From Branchiostoma lanceolatum (Eukaryota > Chordata > Leptocardii > Amphioxiformes > Branchiostomatidae), in assembly GCF_035083965.1 (NCBI RefSeq), contig NC_089722.1:42111697-42175696 (forward strand): a DNA stretch of 64,000 nucleotides. Reading direction: 5' to 3'. The notes under the pieces are model-generated. The model saw only the letters and a list, made by a program, of their open reading frames with translations, ran no database searches and was not told the origin of the DNA. Position numbers and translations under genes: made by a program. Of this stretch, positions 11,780 to 23,676 are shown piece by piece (within the stretch, counting starts at the first letter, position 1; each line of letters begins with the position of its first letter).

Positions 11780-12193
11780 ACCGTGTTAAACACAACACTT
11801 TTACAGCCCTGAACAGTTTCATCAGGTCGGTAAGTCACTGGAAAAGGCTCTTTGTACACAACCAAGTGGTTTATTCAACCGACGCTTCGATGACCATCTG
11901 TCGCCTTCCTCAGAGCAAATCTGACTGGTTCACTTTGCGTTGCAGCACAGGTGTTTGGATACGCATCTATAAGCAGCAAAACAGGGAAAGGCAGTATTGG
12001 ACAGAATGAGGATACGAAGGACCATAGTGATGGCAACAAGAAGGACCACAATATGCACAGCAAAGACGTGGCAATGGGAGGGAGGGTCGCTCCGGCGGCC
12101 AGATCTCGCAGGAGGCCGCGGGTTCCGCTCATTATGATCGTGGACAACCCTGCAACCGGGCGGCAAGCCAGGCAGCACGTCTGGCAGATGTAG
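11780..12193 (+). repeat. Third tandem copy of KCNK terminal exon 3' end
   Basis: A near-identical 414-bp copy of the preceding unit, with open frame 11951-12193. Differences include P to S and Q to R within the basic run. The in-frame stop and the upstream acceptor-like site are kept. A fourth, partial copy (gcaaccgggcggcaagccagg) at 12269-12312 is cut by an inverted-repeat element at its stop codon. Confidence 0.8.
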
Positions 12194-12255
12194 ACCGGTG
12201 TTAAACACAACACATTTACAGCCCTGAATAGTTTCATCAGGTTGGTAAGTCACTG

Positions 12256-12261
12256 AATAAA
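12256..12261 (+). terminator. Possible polyadenylation signal
   Basis: AATAAA occurs 63 bases after the stop of the third tail copy. It is the first canonical signal seen downstream of the K2P gene. If used, the primary transcript would contain all tail copies. Confidence 0.35.
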
Positions 12262-12307
12262 CATACTCTGCAACCGGGCGGCAAGCCAGGCAGCACGTCT
12301 GACAGAT

Positions 12308-12523
12308 GTAACCTCCATTCACATTAATCCGCCGGGTTACTTAATTCCGGCACCCTGAAAAGGTACGTCCAAACAGATCTTCAACCCAACGTTCCCCGAT
12401 ATAATGCTCCCTGTATATCTGAACTTTGTATATCTGGGGGTGCTGCACTAGAGATCTCTCAAATCCGCTGTTTTTTAAAAGTGTCGGATTTATGTAACCC
12501 GGCGGATTAATATCATGAGGTTA
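12308..12523. mobile_element. MITE with roughly 45-bp terminal inverted repeats
   Basis: The left end (taacctc...attaatccgccgggttac) and the right end (gtaacccggcggattaatat...gaggtta) are inverted copies over about 45 bp with few mismatches. The element sits exactly at the TGTA of the fourth K2P tail copy (cagatg/taacctc). Tail-like text (gatgttaaacacac) resumes on the right, so it inserted after the tail duplication. Confidence 0.75.
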
Positions 12524-12973
12524 GATGTTAAACACACAAAAATTAAAGCGGTCATCTTTGATTGAGGTGAAGCATGATGCTTTTTCAAGTAGCTAGTGGT
12601 AGCGCAATGCGGCTTCGCCACGGCTCATGTTTTTTACAGAATGCCAACGATCCCAAAATTTCAATCTATTGAAAATGTGGATAAAGTTTCAGTCCCAAAA
12701 CTGTTGTACACGTGTATTTATTTGATGTTACTGGTTTATTGTTTATTTCATAGAGACATTGTTCCTAAATAATGAATAAAACAAAAGCTAATTCATACAA
12801 ACTATACTTACAATACTAATGGGACAAGAATCATAACGTTACCTTACAACTACGTATGAACAAAAGTTAATGGAGGCAAACTATGTAAAACTATAGAGAG
12901 AATATTTGAAATAAAGATTGATATTATACAACTAAAAACTAATGTGGATAGATTATACATGTACAAGTAAGCT

Positions 12974-13339
12974 CGATGGACCGTTTCAGTCGAACACCGC
13001 ATAAGCCACGTCCCTTGTTCTATTTCGAACACCTCCATCAAAAACAGCTCTTGACGGACATAAAAGCCCGCCTGAGAATAATGCGGACTGAGTTCTGCTG
13101 AGCTTTCATTGCTAGCGGCTCTGAAACTCTTTCGGAGTGGACCAAAGAAAAATGCTATGCCTTCTTTGTTGACGGCTGTATCCATCGAGTATGGAAAACC
13201 TGTCACAGATATACGTACCCTGCTTTACACGTTCCATCTCTGTCCTGCTAGCGCTACGCGCTGTTTTTGACGGAGGTGTTCCAAATAGAACAAGGGGTTC
13301 TATATGTTCCATATGGCGTTCGACGGGAACGGTCCATTG
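12974..13339. mobile_element. MITE with roughly 80-bp terminal inverted repeats
   Basis: The left end (atggaccgtttcagtcgaac ... cttgttctatttcgaacacc) and the right end (ggtgttccaaatagaacaag ... gttcgacgggaacggtccat) are inverted copies over about 80 bp. The internal 200 bp has no recognisable coding sequence. It is non-autonomous. Confidence 0.75.
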
Positions 13340-14268
13340 AACGTTAGCTTGAAAGTTTATCTGTGTTGGTAGAAATCATTCTGAAACAAAGTTGTACTTC
13401 CACTTATAAATTCCTCAGTACTTGACAAAGACTCGGGTTGGACAGTCGAACATTTGGGTAACTCCAAATTTTTGTGTTGGAAATTACAGTTCAACGTTGC
13501 TGAAACGTTATTAGCAAAATGCAACTAAAGTCAGAGTGAACTTAGTCGGCCGGGTAAGCAATCCGATATGAAGATTATGATAAGAAAATCACGAAAACTT
13601 ATGTTGGTAAACTAGACATAACCAAATCATACTTAACAGTGCGATGATTGCAATACACTAGCTACTCTTGGCTCTTAAAATTTACATTACATGATATAGA
13701 AAAACGGGCGAATTTGGGGCCATTTTCGTACCCTTTTATCACCTTTACTTCCAAAACCGTGATTGCCCTAGACCGAAAAGGATTGCGATTTTGTTATTCG
13801 TTATTCAGTTATCACCCAGTTCTCCATTTGAGTTCCTAATGCTATAGTGTCTATTCGAGCCATTGCCTTTGTCACACGCTTTAATTGATTGTCTGGTTAT
13901 TTGTGTGTCCTTTTAAGTTTTAGACTTTGTATTTATTACGTTCTGTTTTATAGATCAGGGCTCCTCGAAACCAGCTTGCTCAAATAAAGCCGAAGGGACT
14001 TCCCACTAATCTGAAGATTTGATAAATAGATAAGTAAAATTTTAAAGATTATCTTATAGTAGTTACGATTATGTAATAGTAGTTAAACTAAATATCTACA
14101 ACGAAAGACGAAGGAATAGACCAGTTCGGTAACTCAGGCTGCAATTCTGTACTTTTCCTCTGTTCCTCTTGCCTCAGAGGTGAGGCTAATTTCCAGGGTT
14201 CAGATATTCAATAAAAGCAAATATTTATACCTGTTCCCTTGGAAATTATCCGTTGTCATGGCAACATT
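13340..14268. other. Intergenic, between K2P and XKR 3' ends
   Basis: A segment at 13350-13440 (tctgtgttggtagaaat ... cttgacaaagactc) resembles 39585-39685 and is a dispersed repeat. Otherwise it is AT-rich. A minus-strand AATAAA complement near 13932 could serve XKR polyadenylation. Confidence 0.4.
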
Positions 14269-17200
14269 CTAGAATTTCACCTCCCCAAACAGCTTCAAAT
14301 ACACTCCTCCTAGAACAGCCGAGATTACAGAACACGTAACCACGGTAACCAGGTAGGTCAGCTCGTAGCCGTTCTCCTGGGTTCCCAGAACGTACCAGGC
14401 CGTTGCCATGGCGACGTTTCCGGTCAGGGTCAGCACAACGTTGACCCCCAAGGTCGAGGTCGTTGTCATGGAGAAGTTAATGCTGAAGGTCTCCACGGCG
14501 GCGAGGATCCCCCCAATCAGAACGCCGACGCACTCGTGAAGGTCACCCACCACGACCAGCATCACGGCCTGGAGAGGTTTGTCATGACTTAATAAATTCA
14601 ATACGATCCATGACGTGACTGCAAAAGAATGCTTTTGAAATACAACGCATAACGAAACACTCAAAACTTACACACTTCCTTGTCAACGAAATCCGTTTGA
14701 ACAACTACTAATAAGAGATTTGGTCGCTCAACGTTGGCCACTTCAGTGGAAAAGAAATGACTAAAAAGGAAAAGTACCGGGTACAATGACATCGTATATA
14801 TACACGTATAATGTCGTTGAATTGAAAGTACAAAAGAAAGTACAGAAAAATTTTAGATATGCATGAACTGTATAGATGAAAAGTTCATGGCGCCTTTACT
14901 TAATCTCCAAGTAGATGTTTCGATAGCAAAATGTCAACTGTCAGCCGAGACTGTGGTGACCACGGCAGCTACGAATTTGCCACCGAAACATCTGCTTGGA
15001 GATTAGTCCATACCAGCATGACGAGCCAGTGCAGCCCCAGGGGCAGGGTGAACCACAGGCGGAAGGCAGAGGCGCACAGCCCGACCGCCAGCACGCGTGC
15101 CCCGAGCTCGGGAACCTTCCACACCGCAAACAGCAGCATTCGGGACACAATCTGCAGCAGGAGTAAAGGGACGGGAGAAAGAACGTAGTACGCATTGTGA
15201 CACACGTAGAAAGGCAAAATCCGTTTTTGCTAGGTCATCCAGTTTGTCCTAAGGGTGCACTAGTAGGCTCCTGCCACATTTGGGACAGTGCTCTCACCGC
15301 AAAAGCGCCACCTACATCGGCTACTTATAGCGGTGAGAAGCAGTACTCCAGTCAAAAGCTCTGATGAAGGTGTCTGACAGACATCGAAACGTTAGCAGGT
15401 GAGAATTCCCGGTTGTGTAAAAAGAATCTCCGATACTCTATGTTCTACCAACCTGATGAAATTATTTTCGGGGGTATCTGTATCTGTCTGTATCTATATA
15501 GCCATGCGGCGTAACACACCAGCAATGGTAATGTTTCTCAAGCTCTTATCTTATCTTTAAAAAAAATCTTTATTGGTTTTTCAAAATAATATTACAAATA
15601 CAATAAGCGAACCATCCAGCAAGAACCGATATTGTGCAAATAATGTGACATCATATATAAAAATATTCATAGAAGTTCGGTGTAATCTTATATTATCTCA
15701 TATCATATCATATGTTATCATATCATATCATACGTTAGATTATTCTATTTATCTTATCTTATCTTATTTTACCTTGTTTTACCTAACCTAACCTTACCTT
15801 ACCTTACCTTACCTTACCTTACCTTACCTTACCTTACCTTACCTTACCTTACCTTACCTTACCTTACCTTACCTTACCTTACCTTGCCTTACCTTACCTT
15901 ACCTTGCCTTACCTTACCTTACCTTTTATTGTTACTTATACGTAGAAAAGGCGACAAAAGACCCATTAGACAAGCACAATCGTTGCATCTTCAGATTCAG
16001 ACCTTTCCCTGCGGCTGTTCTGTTTGTGGCGTTCCCCTTTCGGTCCCGTCATTTTTCAGCTCCAAGCAGATGTAGTGGAACACCACCACGGCTCGCAGCG
16101 CCCCCAGGAGAGCCACGACCATAACTGCAGCCCTGAGGCCGCTCACGCCACCCGACAGGAAAGAAATGTACACCTACACGTCGGGAGAGAGAAAAGTAAA
16201 GCATCCGTTCTTAGACTGACGCTTTTTCGACTAGAAGCGTAAAGCGCATTTTCGATAGTTTAATACTAGTGCAATGCTGCTATGCTGTGGCTCGCGTTTT
16301 CAGCCAAGCACACTGATATAACTTGTTGAAGTGAACATTACATATTCATTTATTTATGGTCTTCGGGGTGGTACTTTCAGTTACTGAGTAAATGATTCCC
16401 AATGTAAAATGTTGTTATTAAGTACTATTTCTGTCAGGAACCCCAGACTGTTTAAAGCGCCGACTAGTAATCAACGATGGTACTGCAGCCTCGACAAGGG
16501 ACTGTACATGTATTCTAGTATTCCTTTTTCAAAACTAGTTGTCTGAAATGTTAGGACGACCGGCTATACCATGCTTTTGGAATACCAAGATTAGAGCACC
16601 CGTCGAACACGGACAGTTGCAAAACAGGTTACGTAGAGGCAGTAAGTTTCATACCATTTTTGAGGCCGTGGCGGCAATGCCAATGGTTGTTAACCACTGT
16701 ATCTGGGACACGGTATTGGACGGTGGAGCCAAAGACCTTTTACCTCCCCAGCCGAAGTCAGGTACCCACTTTCACAACTGGGTGGAGTGAGGGAAGTCGT
16801 TAAATTTAAGTGCCTTTACCAAGGGCACAACATCAGTGGCATGTCAGGGGGTTCAAACCCAGGACCTCTGTGTTCCGGGTCAAACACCCGAACAGACCCC
16901 GAAGATCTTTAGAAGAAAGTTCACCTGCGTGCAGAGTTGTGGGAGCGACTGGTGCACCGCCGCCACCAGGTGCATGATGGGAGGGAACCACGCGACGTAG
17001 TCCGCCCCTCTCGTTCCCAGTCCCCGCCAGATGCGGAGGAAGATGACGACGTAGTCGATGACGACACCCAGCTGCAGCAGGTGCAGCAGGTAGAGCGCGG
17101 TTCGACCCCGGGTCAAGATGACGTCATCGAACGACAGAAATACGGCGGCCAGGATCTGTAGAAGAACCGACGGTCCCACCACGAACCCTAGCGTCAGCCA

Positions 17201-18980
17201 CGACCTAACGATATTGATCAATGATGAAGACCTTTATTGTACACATATACCCATTGGGTTTAGTACAGGTCAGAACACAAGAATAGTATACAGATACGAA
17301 TTCGAAATATACGATAAAAACATGTCATACATAGCATACAGGTACGATGATAAATACATACGATTCATCTATACATTGTCAAATTACTACAAGAATGATA
17401 AACTACATGGGTTCGACTTCTCAGCACCGCGGCTTGATAAATGAAGGTTAGGCATGCGGATAAACAATACATAAACAGCAGAAACGTCGGTAAGTACATC
17501 TCCGAGTTTTATCCAGTTAAATTCGGTCTTTATATAACAACATTTATATGCCTGCCACTTTTGATCCATTACTGATATCACGTGTTTGCAAGATCACGTG
17601 ATTGGTCAATCGAACCTGAAGAAGGCTGCCGAAGAGAAGGCCGACAATCTATCAATCAAGTTGGAAGACAATACAATCCTCACTTTACTCAGGTGTAAAT
17701 GAGTACCTAGCTCTTCTAGAGTTGGGGACGGCCCTCGGATAGGACGTTAAATGGAGGTCCCGTGTTTGAGGAGAGTCACACCTTGAGCACGTAAAAGAAC
17801 CCACCACATCTTTCGAAAAAGAGCAGGGGCATGCCCCGGTGTGAGTGGACCAAAAACATTCCGGCCTAAATGGGGTAGGGAATTTTCCGAGCAGCCTTCG
17901 TAACCCCTGCTTCTCCTTATGTGTCAGTGAAGTCAATACTTGTCTCGAGCATTGATTTTTCTGACCTAGGGTGAAGAGATGCTGCTACAGTAACAATTGA
18001 GCCGACTTTCTTCGTAAATCGATGGCAACATCAGGCTCTGATGAATTTATTTTAAAAAAAAAGACGTAGTACTAGTGGTGGCGCACTCAAGTCGACAAAG
18101 TGATCTTAGCGCCACCACTTAACGTATACATATACATATACATAAAAAAGACATAAAGATGAACAACATAAGCTGAAAAACAAAATTGTAACGACATATG
18201 ATGACCAACTTGTATAAATGTGATGGACTTAATAAATGTGTAAGAAGCAAAGGATACAGTATAACATAAAGTTGTTGAAGGCGCAAGTCCGATTCTCTAC
18301 CCCAAGTGCGAAAAAACGAATTGAACACAAAAACTTAGTTAGTTAGTTATCGACTAGAGGGATAACCCGATGGAAAGTTAATAAGTTGATACTAACCAGC
18401 CCAGGTGTCCGGTGTCGTGATACCTGGCAGCCAGAACCAGCGAGAGGATGACGTCAGCCACGTACAGTCCGAGGGGGACCGTCACAGAAACGAAGATTTT
18501 CACCGCTCGATATTCCCACATCTCACTGATGACGTCAGCCACGCTGCCGCTGCTGTCAGGGTTTGCGCTATCTAGCTGCTGTTCTCCAAGGTCAGCCGTT
18601 ATTGTGATGGCAGTCTGTGCGTTTCTGCCGTCCGGTTCCGCGTTGCTATTCAATAGATCACTGTTCCTCTGAGTCAAACTGTCCAAGACGTTGCTGTCTC
18701 TTCCTCTTGTGTTCACGTCCTTTGGACTCATGGCGGACGCCCTTGTGCTGTCCACCTGCTCTCTGCTGTCGCTGACATTGCTGTTCTCCCGTCCGACCGC
18801 CTCCTTTAGTTGTTGTAGACTCTCGGCTTTGTTACTTGTATCTGACTCGTCGGCGCTGTCCGCACTAATATTGCTGTCCATTCTTACCGTGACGTCGGTT
18901 AACTCGATGTCCTGATTCTCCATGCTGTCGGCTTTGTTGATGTTCCGTGTCCTGTACTGTCTATCGAGCTGTGTCCGCAC
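14269..18980 (-). CDS. XK-related multi-pass membrane protein
   Basis: Five exons join in phase: 18980-18397, 17204-16925, 16173-16003, 15151-15014 and 14568-14269, giving 490 aa. The first 155 residues are hydrophilic and rich in Ser/Asp/Asn (no domain recognised). From about 160 on there are successive membrane segments. The family signature HLLQLG is at residues 236-241, followed by an SLPQLCTQV stretch like the conserved APQLxLQ of XK/CED-8 proteins. XK-related proteins include phospholipid scramblases active in apoptosis and the Kell partner XK; the exact subfamily cannot be fixed by eye. The ATG at 18980 is the first in frame; an alternative is at 18923 (MENQDIELTD). The exon 3 donor is weak (gtctga). 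Introns carry a foldback, a pentanucleotide microsatellite and SINEs. Confidence 0.8.
14901..15005. repeat. Foldback element in XKR intron 4
   Basis: Arms of 22 bp (taatctccaagcagatgttt cg) and the inverse at 14984-15005 flank about 60 bp. It lies 8 bases inside the intron from the exon 4 donor at 15013. The same arm sequence, single-ended, recurs at 45329 and 45577 (aatctccaagcagat), so this is a repeat family. Confidence 0.8.
15358..15425 (+). repeat. Retroelement-end-like motif with CTGATGA ... CGAAAC core
   Basis: The sequence ctctgatgaaggtgtctgac then agacatcgaaacgttagc, ending ggttgtgtaaaaag, matches in layout the reverse complement of 31845-31905 and 11440-11500 (gaaacgttggtgga ... 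ggttgtgtaaaaag). It is therefore a dispersed element terminus. The CTGATGA, 7-bp hairpin and GAAAC arrangement resembles a hammerhead core, but stems I and III are not evident. Confidence 0.45.
15775..15925. repeat. (ACCTT)n microsatellite
   Basis: About 28 pentanucleotide units of accttacctt type with two g substitutions, in XKR intron 3. It follows a run of atctt/tcata-like short repeats from 15690. Confidence 0.95.
16735..16905 (-). mobile_element. tRNA-derived SINE, minus strand
   Basis: On the minus strand it reads tRNA-like head with B box (gggtttgaacccc) then gcccttggtaaaggcactta, cactccacccagttgtgaaa and gggtacctgacttcggctgg. This is the same family as 9447-9690. It lies in XKR intron 2 near the exon 2 donor. 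Confidence 0.7.
17680..17960 (+). mobile_element. SINE-like dispersed element
   Basis: Contains ctttactcaggtgtaaatga, gtacctag, gataggacgttaaatggagg, tcccgtgtttgaggagagtc and gcacgtaaaagaacccacca. This modular text is typical of short interspersed elements of marine invertebrates. It has no tRNA head here. It lies in XKR intron 1. Confidence 0.55.
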
Positions 18981-21900
18981 TCTACCAAGTTCTATCTACA
19001 TGTAGCCTCCACCAGGCCTTCCTACGAGTGTATGGAGTTCAGCAAAAAAGGTAATAATTGGCCTTAGAGTCAGTCCACAGTGAGGGTCAATAAACCCTCT
19101 GGTAGCCTAACTTCCCTGGCAAATATTTTCCCTATACCTGGCGTTAGTTAGTCTGGTAGAGACTAAGTTCTATCCGCATTCCATGGACTATCCCGGCTAA
19201 GATTCCTAGATCTCAGTGACAACAAGAAATAGTATATAAAAGAAACATTTGAAGGTTGAAAAACGGCTAGAGATATCGGAAAGTACTTCTTGGGTCAACA
19301 TTCCGTGTCACCTGGATTGTAATTTTCAAAGCTCGTTACACCACCACCACCCTTCTCGTAAATGCAAGCTCGTGTGTTGCCCTTTTTTTGCGGTCTAAAA
19401 TTGAATTTTTGCCACCTAAGAATGAAATGTTGCGATCTTTACACAAAATGTTACACCGTCAGAGTCTCTATTGTCTCAAAGAGCAAGAAAAGCTCACCTG
19501 TGGCAAAATATTGCGTTGCAATTCGACGAGCGTCCCTGCATACATACTTCGTGCTTGAATGTAAAAATGAAACATTTATGCGGCACTTTTACGACCAAGT
19601 CAGAAATATGTCGGGAAATCGCTTTGTTTTGATATCATGTATCGTTCACTTGTATGTGTCGTATCATGTGTAGTTAGGATTATGGAGAAAGATTCGATGT
19701 TACACGTTTACAATTACATGTCTGGTCATCATAGAATATTTTCTCCAATTACATGTATCTTCATTTCGACTTGGCCCAGAGCTGCATTTTCAGTGAGGCA
19801 CACGTGACATGGTCACTCCTACAATTAGGCACATGTGACATGATTGTGTTTGACATCCGAAGCTCCCTATAAGCCGGTTTTACGGCACCATCCAAAATGA
19901 CGAATATACAATGTAACCCCTAAAATATGACCAAGCGGCTTGACAACCTCCGCACTTCGTAAGCTTGGAATTGATTTGATCCATATACACTGTATATATA
20001 TATAGACGCACGCACACACATTCCTAGATCCTACACACAAACACGCATGATCATACACCCACAATATTGTTGATTGCTATTCTGTTCATGCAAATCCATT
20101 TGTACCATCCTAAATATTGTCTTGTCAGCAGTGCTAGCCCCTTGTAATAGCCACAGGCTAGTTGGGCAAATGTGTCCTGAACTGCCAAACCAATATAAAC
20201 AAATACACATACACTTTACAATGTATATACAGTCACACACATGATGCATACACACTGAGAAAGACACAAAAAATGATTCTATTTACTTTATTAAAGAAGT
20301 TCTGTAAGCCAAGGTGCAAGAAAATATATCAGTCCACAAACATTAGCATTAACGTTTTTGTTCACAGAAGTTTGTCAATTCTTATCAAAGGTGCAAGTCT
20401 TACACAAACGAAGGCGCATGGACGTTTCTATAAGGCAACGGAGCAAAACTGATTCTGAACATCGGGGTGGATAACAACACACACAGCAGGCCCAGACGAC
20501 TTCAACATATGAAACACTGTGTTTAAGTAGTGGTTCCACATAGACAAGGCCACCGAGCATCCATAAATTTGAAAGATCTCTGAAACGTCTTTGAGTGAGC
20601 GCTCAAAGGTCTTTCAAAGATCTCTTAACTCGTGGCCATCCAAAATTTGGACACATCTCTCAACCATCTTTCAGTGAGCGCTTGAAGGTCTTTCAAAGAT
20701 CTCTTAACACTCTCTATGGTCTTCCGATGATCTTCCAGAGGTCTCATCGGTCTCTGTCCTGTGGCAATAGTGCTTCAGTCACAAGGTTCATACAGTCTAT
20801 AGGCGGTGGAGGGACCAAGCAACAAGTACATGTGTAATGTATATGCCCATGGCAAAAACATGGCAACCTAGTTAAGTCGTTAACATGGATGAAAAATAAG
20901 CCAGGGCTTTTGCCAGTTTTCAATTTTTGTTGTTGATGTGGCATCAGATTTTTCATACAACCATGATGGACATATAAATTTTGGTATGAAGTTATGGCAT
21001 AGTTTGATGAAAGTTCAGTTTTTCCACAACGGAATATGCTTGAAACTACAATTCAGGAATACAAGAGAAGCCAAAGGTTTTATGCACGAGGAAAAATGTG
21101 TCAAACAATAGACTCTAGCAAAAGCCCTGGAATAAAAGCTCTTACGGTGACAGTGACAGAATTCTGCTTGTGTTTCAACATAAAAGCAAGCAAATGCAAA
21201 ATGTTAACAAATTTTTGAGTCTCAGATCACAGGTGGCACTAATGTCATGTCTATGGCTAAAACTTTGTACATCAATGAATCGTCACCAACACAGCAGTAT
21301 GGTTCTATTAGTCGGACACACATCTACACAATTCAGGGGCACACAGCACCACCCACCCATCTCTGTCTACTCCAGTCTCAGTTCTGATTCATTCTTCAGA
21401 CTTTCAAACCACACCAATACAATCTGATCGTTCTTGGAGTGAGGAATAAAAGAACCCTAAACATGTCGTGAAAACAACATGAAAAGGGTGACAAGTTTAT
21501 GCTTTAGATTTCAGGGATTGGGTATAGTCAGATTCAAGTTATCTTCCCAATTGCCTCTGTTTTAATCTAATGGTATTTTGCTCAATATTTATTCATATCC
21601 AAAAACCGAAGAAATAAATTGGTGTGACCTGATAAAGCCGTTTCCCAAACTCTAAGAGCACAATGTTAAAAGTCTTGCATTTCAATCTGATACTAGATGT
21701 ACAGCAAAGTTTCATAATGTTGTTCAAAAGAAAGGAAGACCATTCTTTCTTCTATGTATGTTATCATATCTTCCTTTCTGCAACAACTAGTGTGTGTATA
21801 GGCTTTGGAAATTTGCTTGAAATCCCAAATTTTGAGTCTTTCCTGATTCTAAGTGACCAATGTTGATGCTTTTTTCACCCCAGAAGTGTACTTGAAAGTC

Positions 21901-23676
21901 ATCCCATTGCTGAGCACAGTTCTAACTACTAGTAACATCTTTTACATAAGGCACTTCCACTGTAGTGTAGACCATGCGACTTCTACAGTGGGTTTCAGGG
22001 CCCCCTAGCAGCTTTCATCCAAAACTGCAGCTGTTTTTTTGTTAAGACTACTCTTGCCATACAAAATTGTAGTTCAGCCACAAATTTGGCTGCTGGAAAA
22101 AACACAATCAGCAACAATACGTGTAAGTTGTGGTAGTACAAATAACGAAACGTTACAAATTACATGTCTACGTCCGAGCTATTCATTAAGTACACAAAAG
22201 TCTACTTACACAAATCATGGGCACATAACAAGAAAATCAAGTACAAAATGTCTCACACAGTACAAGGTATAACAATGTAAATCCTACACACTCGCTTACA
22301 AATACAGCTAGCCTTGTTTAATGTAGGTATTCCAAACAAAAATTTTCATAACATTTCCCACTCATAAATTGTAATTTTTCAAATATATACCTTACTTAAT
22401 AAGAGAAGATGACATATTCTTAACGAAGCCAGTAGCTCAAAACGGGTATTGGCAGTTTCCAAAACAACTGGCTAAGTGCTTCCAGCAGCGTTGGAATTCC
22501 TACCAAATGTTATTTTCCAGCTGCAAAGAATTACATTTACAGGAAGTGCAAGCAGTCTTATATTCATCGTCTAACCGTCTCACATAAAATGCAAACAATT
22601 CTAGTAAAACATTGGTAACGGGGGAAAAAAACATCTGATTTGTGCAACGGGGGGTCGTATGTACACTCTCTGCAGCGGGGTTAAGGCTCCACCCACGAGG
22701 CTTCGCCAAAAAACATGGCACATGGACAAATTCACTATTCTACTGACAGCTACATGTACACTTGCGCAAAAATGGATCAATTTCCACCTCAAGATGACGC
22801 TATTTGGAGGGAGAAGTTGGGAGGGGGAGTAAGAAACAATATTTACACTCTCGTACAGCTTATCATACCCTACAGTCGTTTGATAGACTCGATTCTAAAC
22901 AATTCTCCTGGACGCTTACAGGAGTTTTCAAGAAATGCAACACTAAAGAAACAAAGCTTCCCTCGCAATCCTTCAGTCCTCGTCATCACCTACAGCACGC
23001 CTCCTGAAACCTTTCCTTCTACAGACTCTCACATTCTCTCATTCTGAAACCGGCTTGTCTCTTCCAAAGCACCCTCTCCTCTTGCTTGCTACTTTTGGAG
23101 CTTTCTTTCCATCACGTTTTCACAGCTTCCTTCACACATTAGGACCTTCCGACACCATTGCTAGCTGGCTACATTCGGGGCCTTTTTGCCCCAAAATGTG
23201 CTGGGTGCATCCTCCGTACCATCTTTCCATCTAAGAGATCAATCGTCACGGCAACGCAGCGAGAAACGTCGGACACACGACGCACACACAACAGTCCAAG
23301 CGACACTACAGATGGAATGTTTACAATTTCGGGAATGGATGTGGCAAAATTATTCATGAACAGTCTTGCGTGCCTTGCACGCTTGTGATCGCAGGCAGCT
23401 TAATTTTCCTCCAAACAATCATTTTATGCCATTTCTAATAACAATAAAAAATGAGATAATATAGCCAACATTTTGAACTTATCACTACTTAACTGTGCTC
23501 AGTGTTCAACACAGACTTGATTATAGGTGACCACAGTAGGAGAAATTCCTACAAACGTTCCCCAAGTTGTGATCATCGATTACGTATCAAAAATATTCTC
23601 CTCGATTTGAAGCAAAGCTGTACACGTTACTGTTTACATCTGGGGGAGTTTCTCCCTTGGTTTGTCGTGGGTGGGT
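18981..23676. other. Intergenic region, possibly partly catenin 3' UTR
   Basis: No gene recognised between the XKR start and the catenin stop. Open frames here are short and unlike any family. The 2-3 kb next to 23676 are downstream of the catenin stop on the minus strand and may be a long 3' UTR; minus-strand AATAAA complements occur near 21593 and 20287. The XKR promoter should lie just above 18980, but I see no decisive signal. Confidence 0.4.
20565..20715. repeat. Two direct copies of a roughly 80-bp unit
   Basis: The text gagtgagcgctcaaaggtct, ttcaaagatctcttaac is repeated with few changes (cagtgagcgcttgaaggtct). Many short sub-repeats (gatctct, gtctttca) suggest slippage. Confidence 0.65.

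Noticed and set aside
19362-19673. A 103-residue plus-strand open frame
   Set aside because: There is no recognisable domain, splice partner or composition bias, and chance frames of this size are expected.
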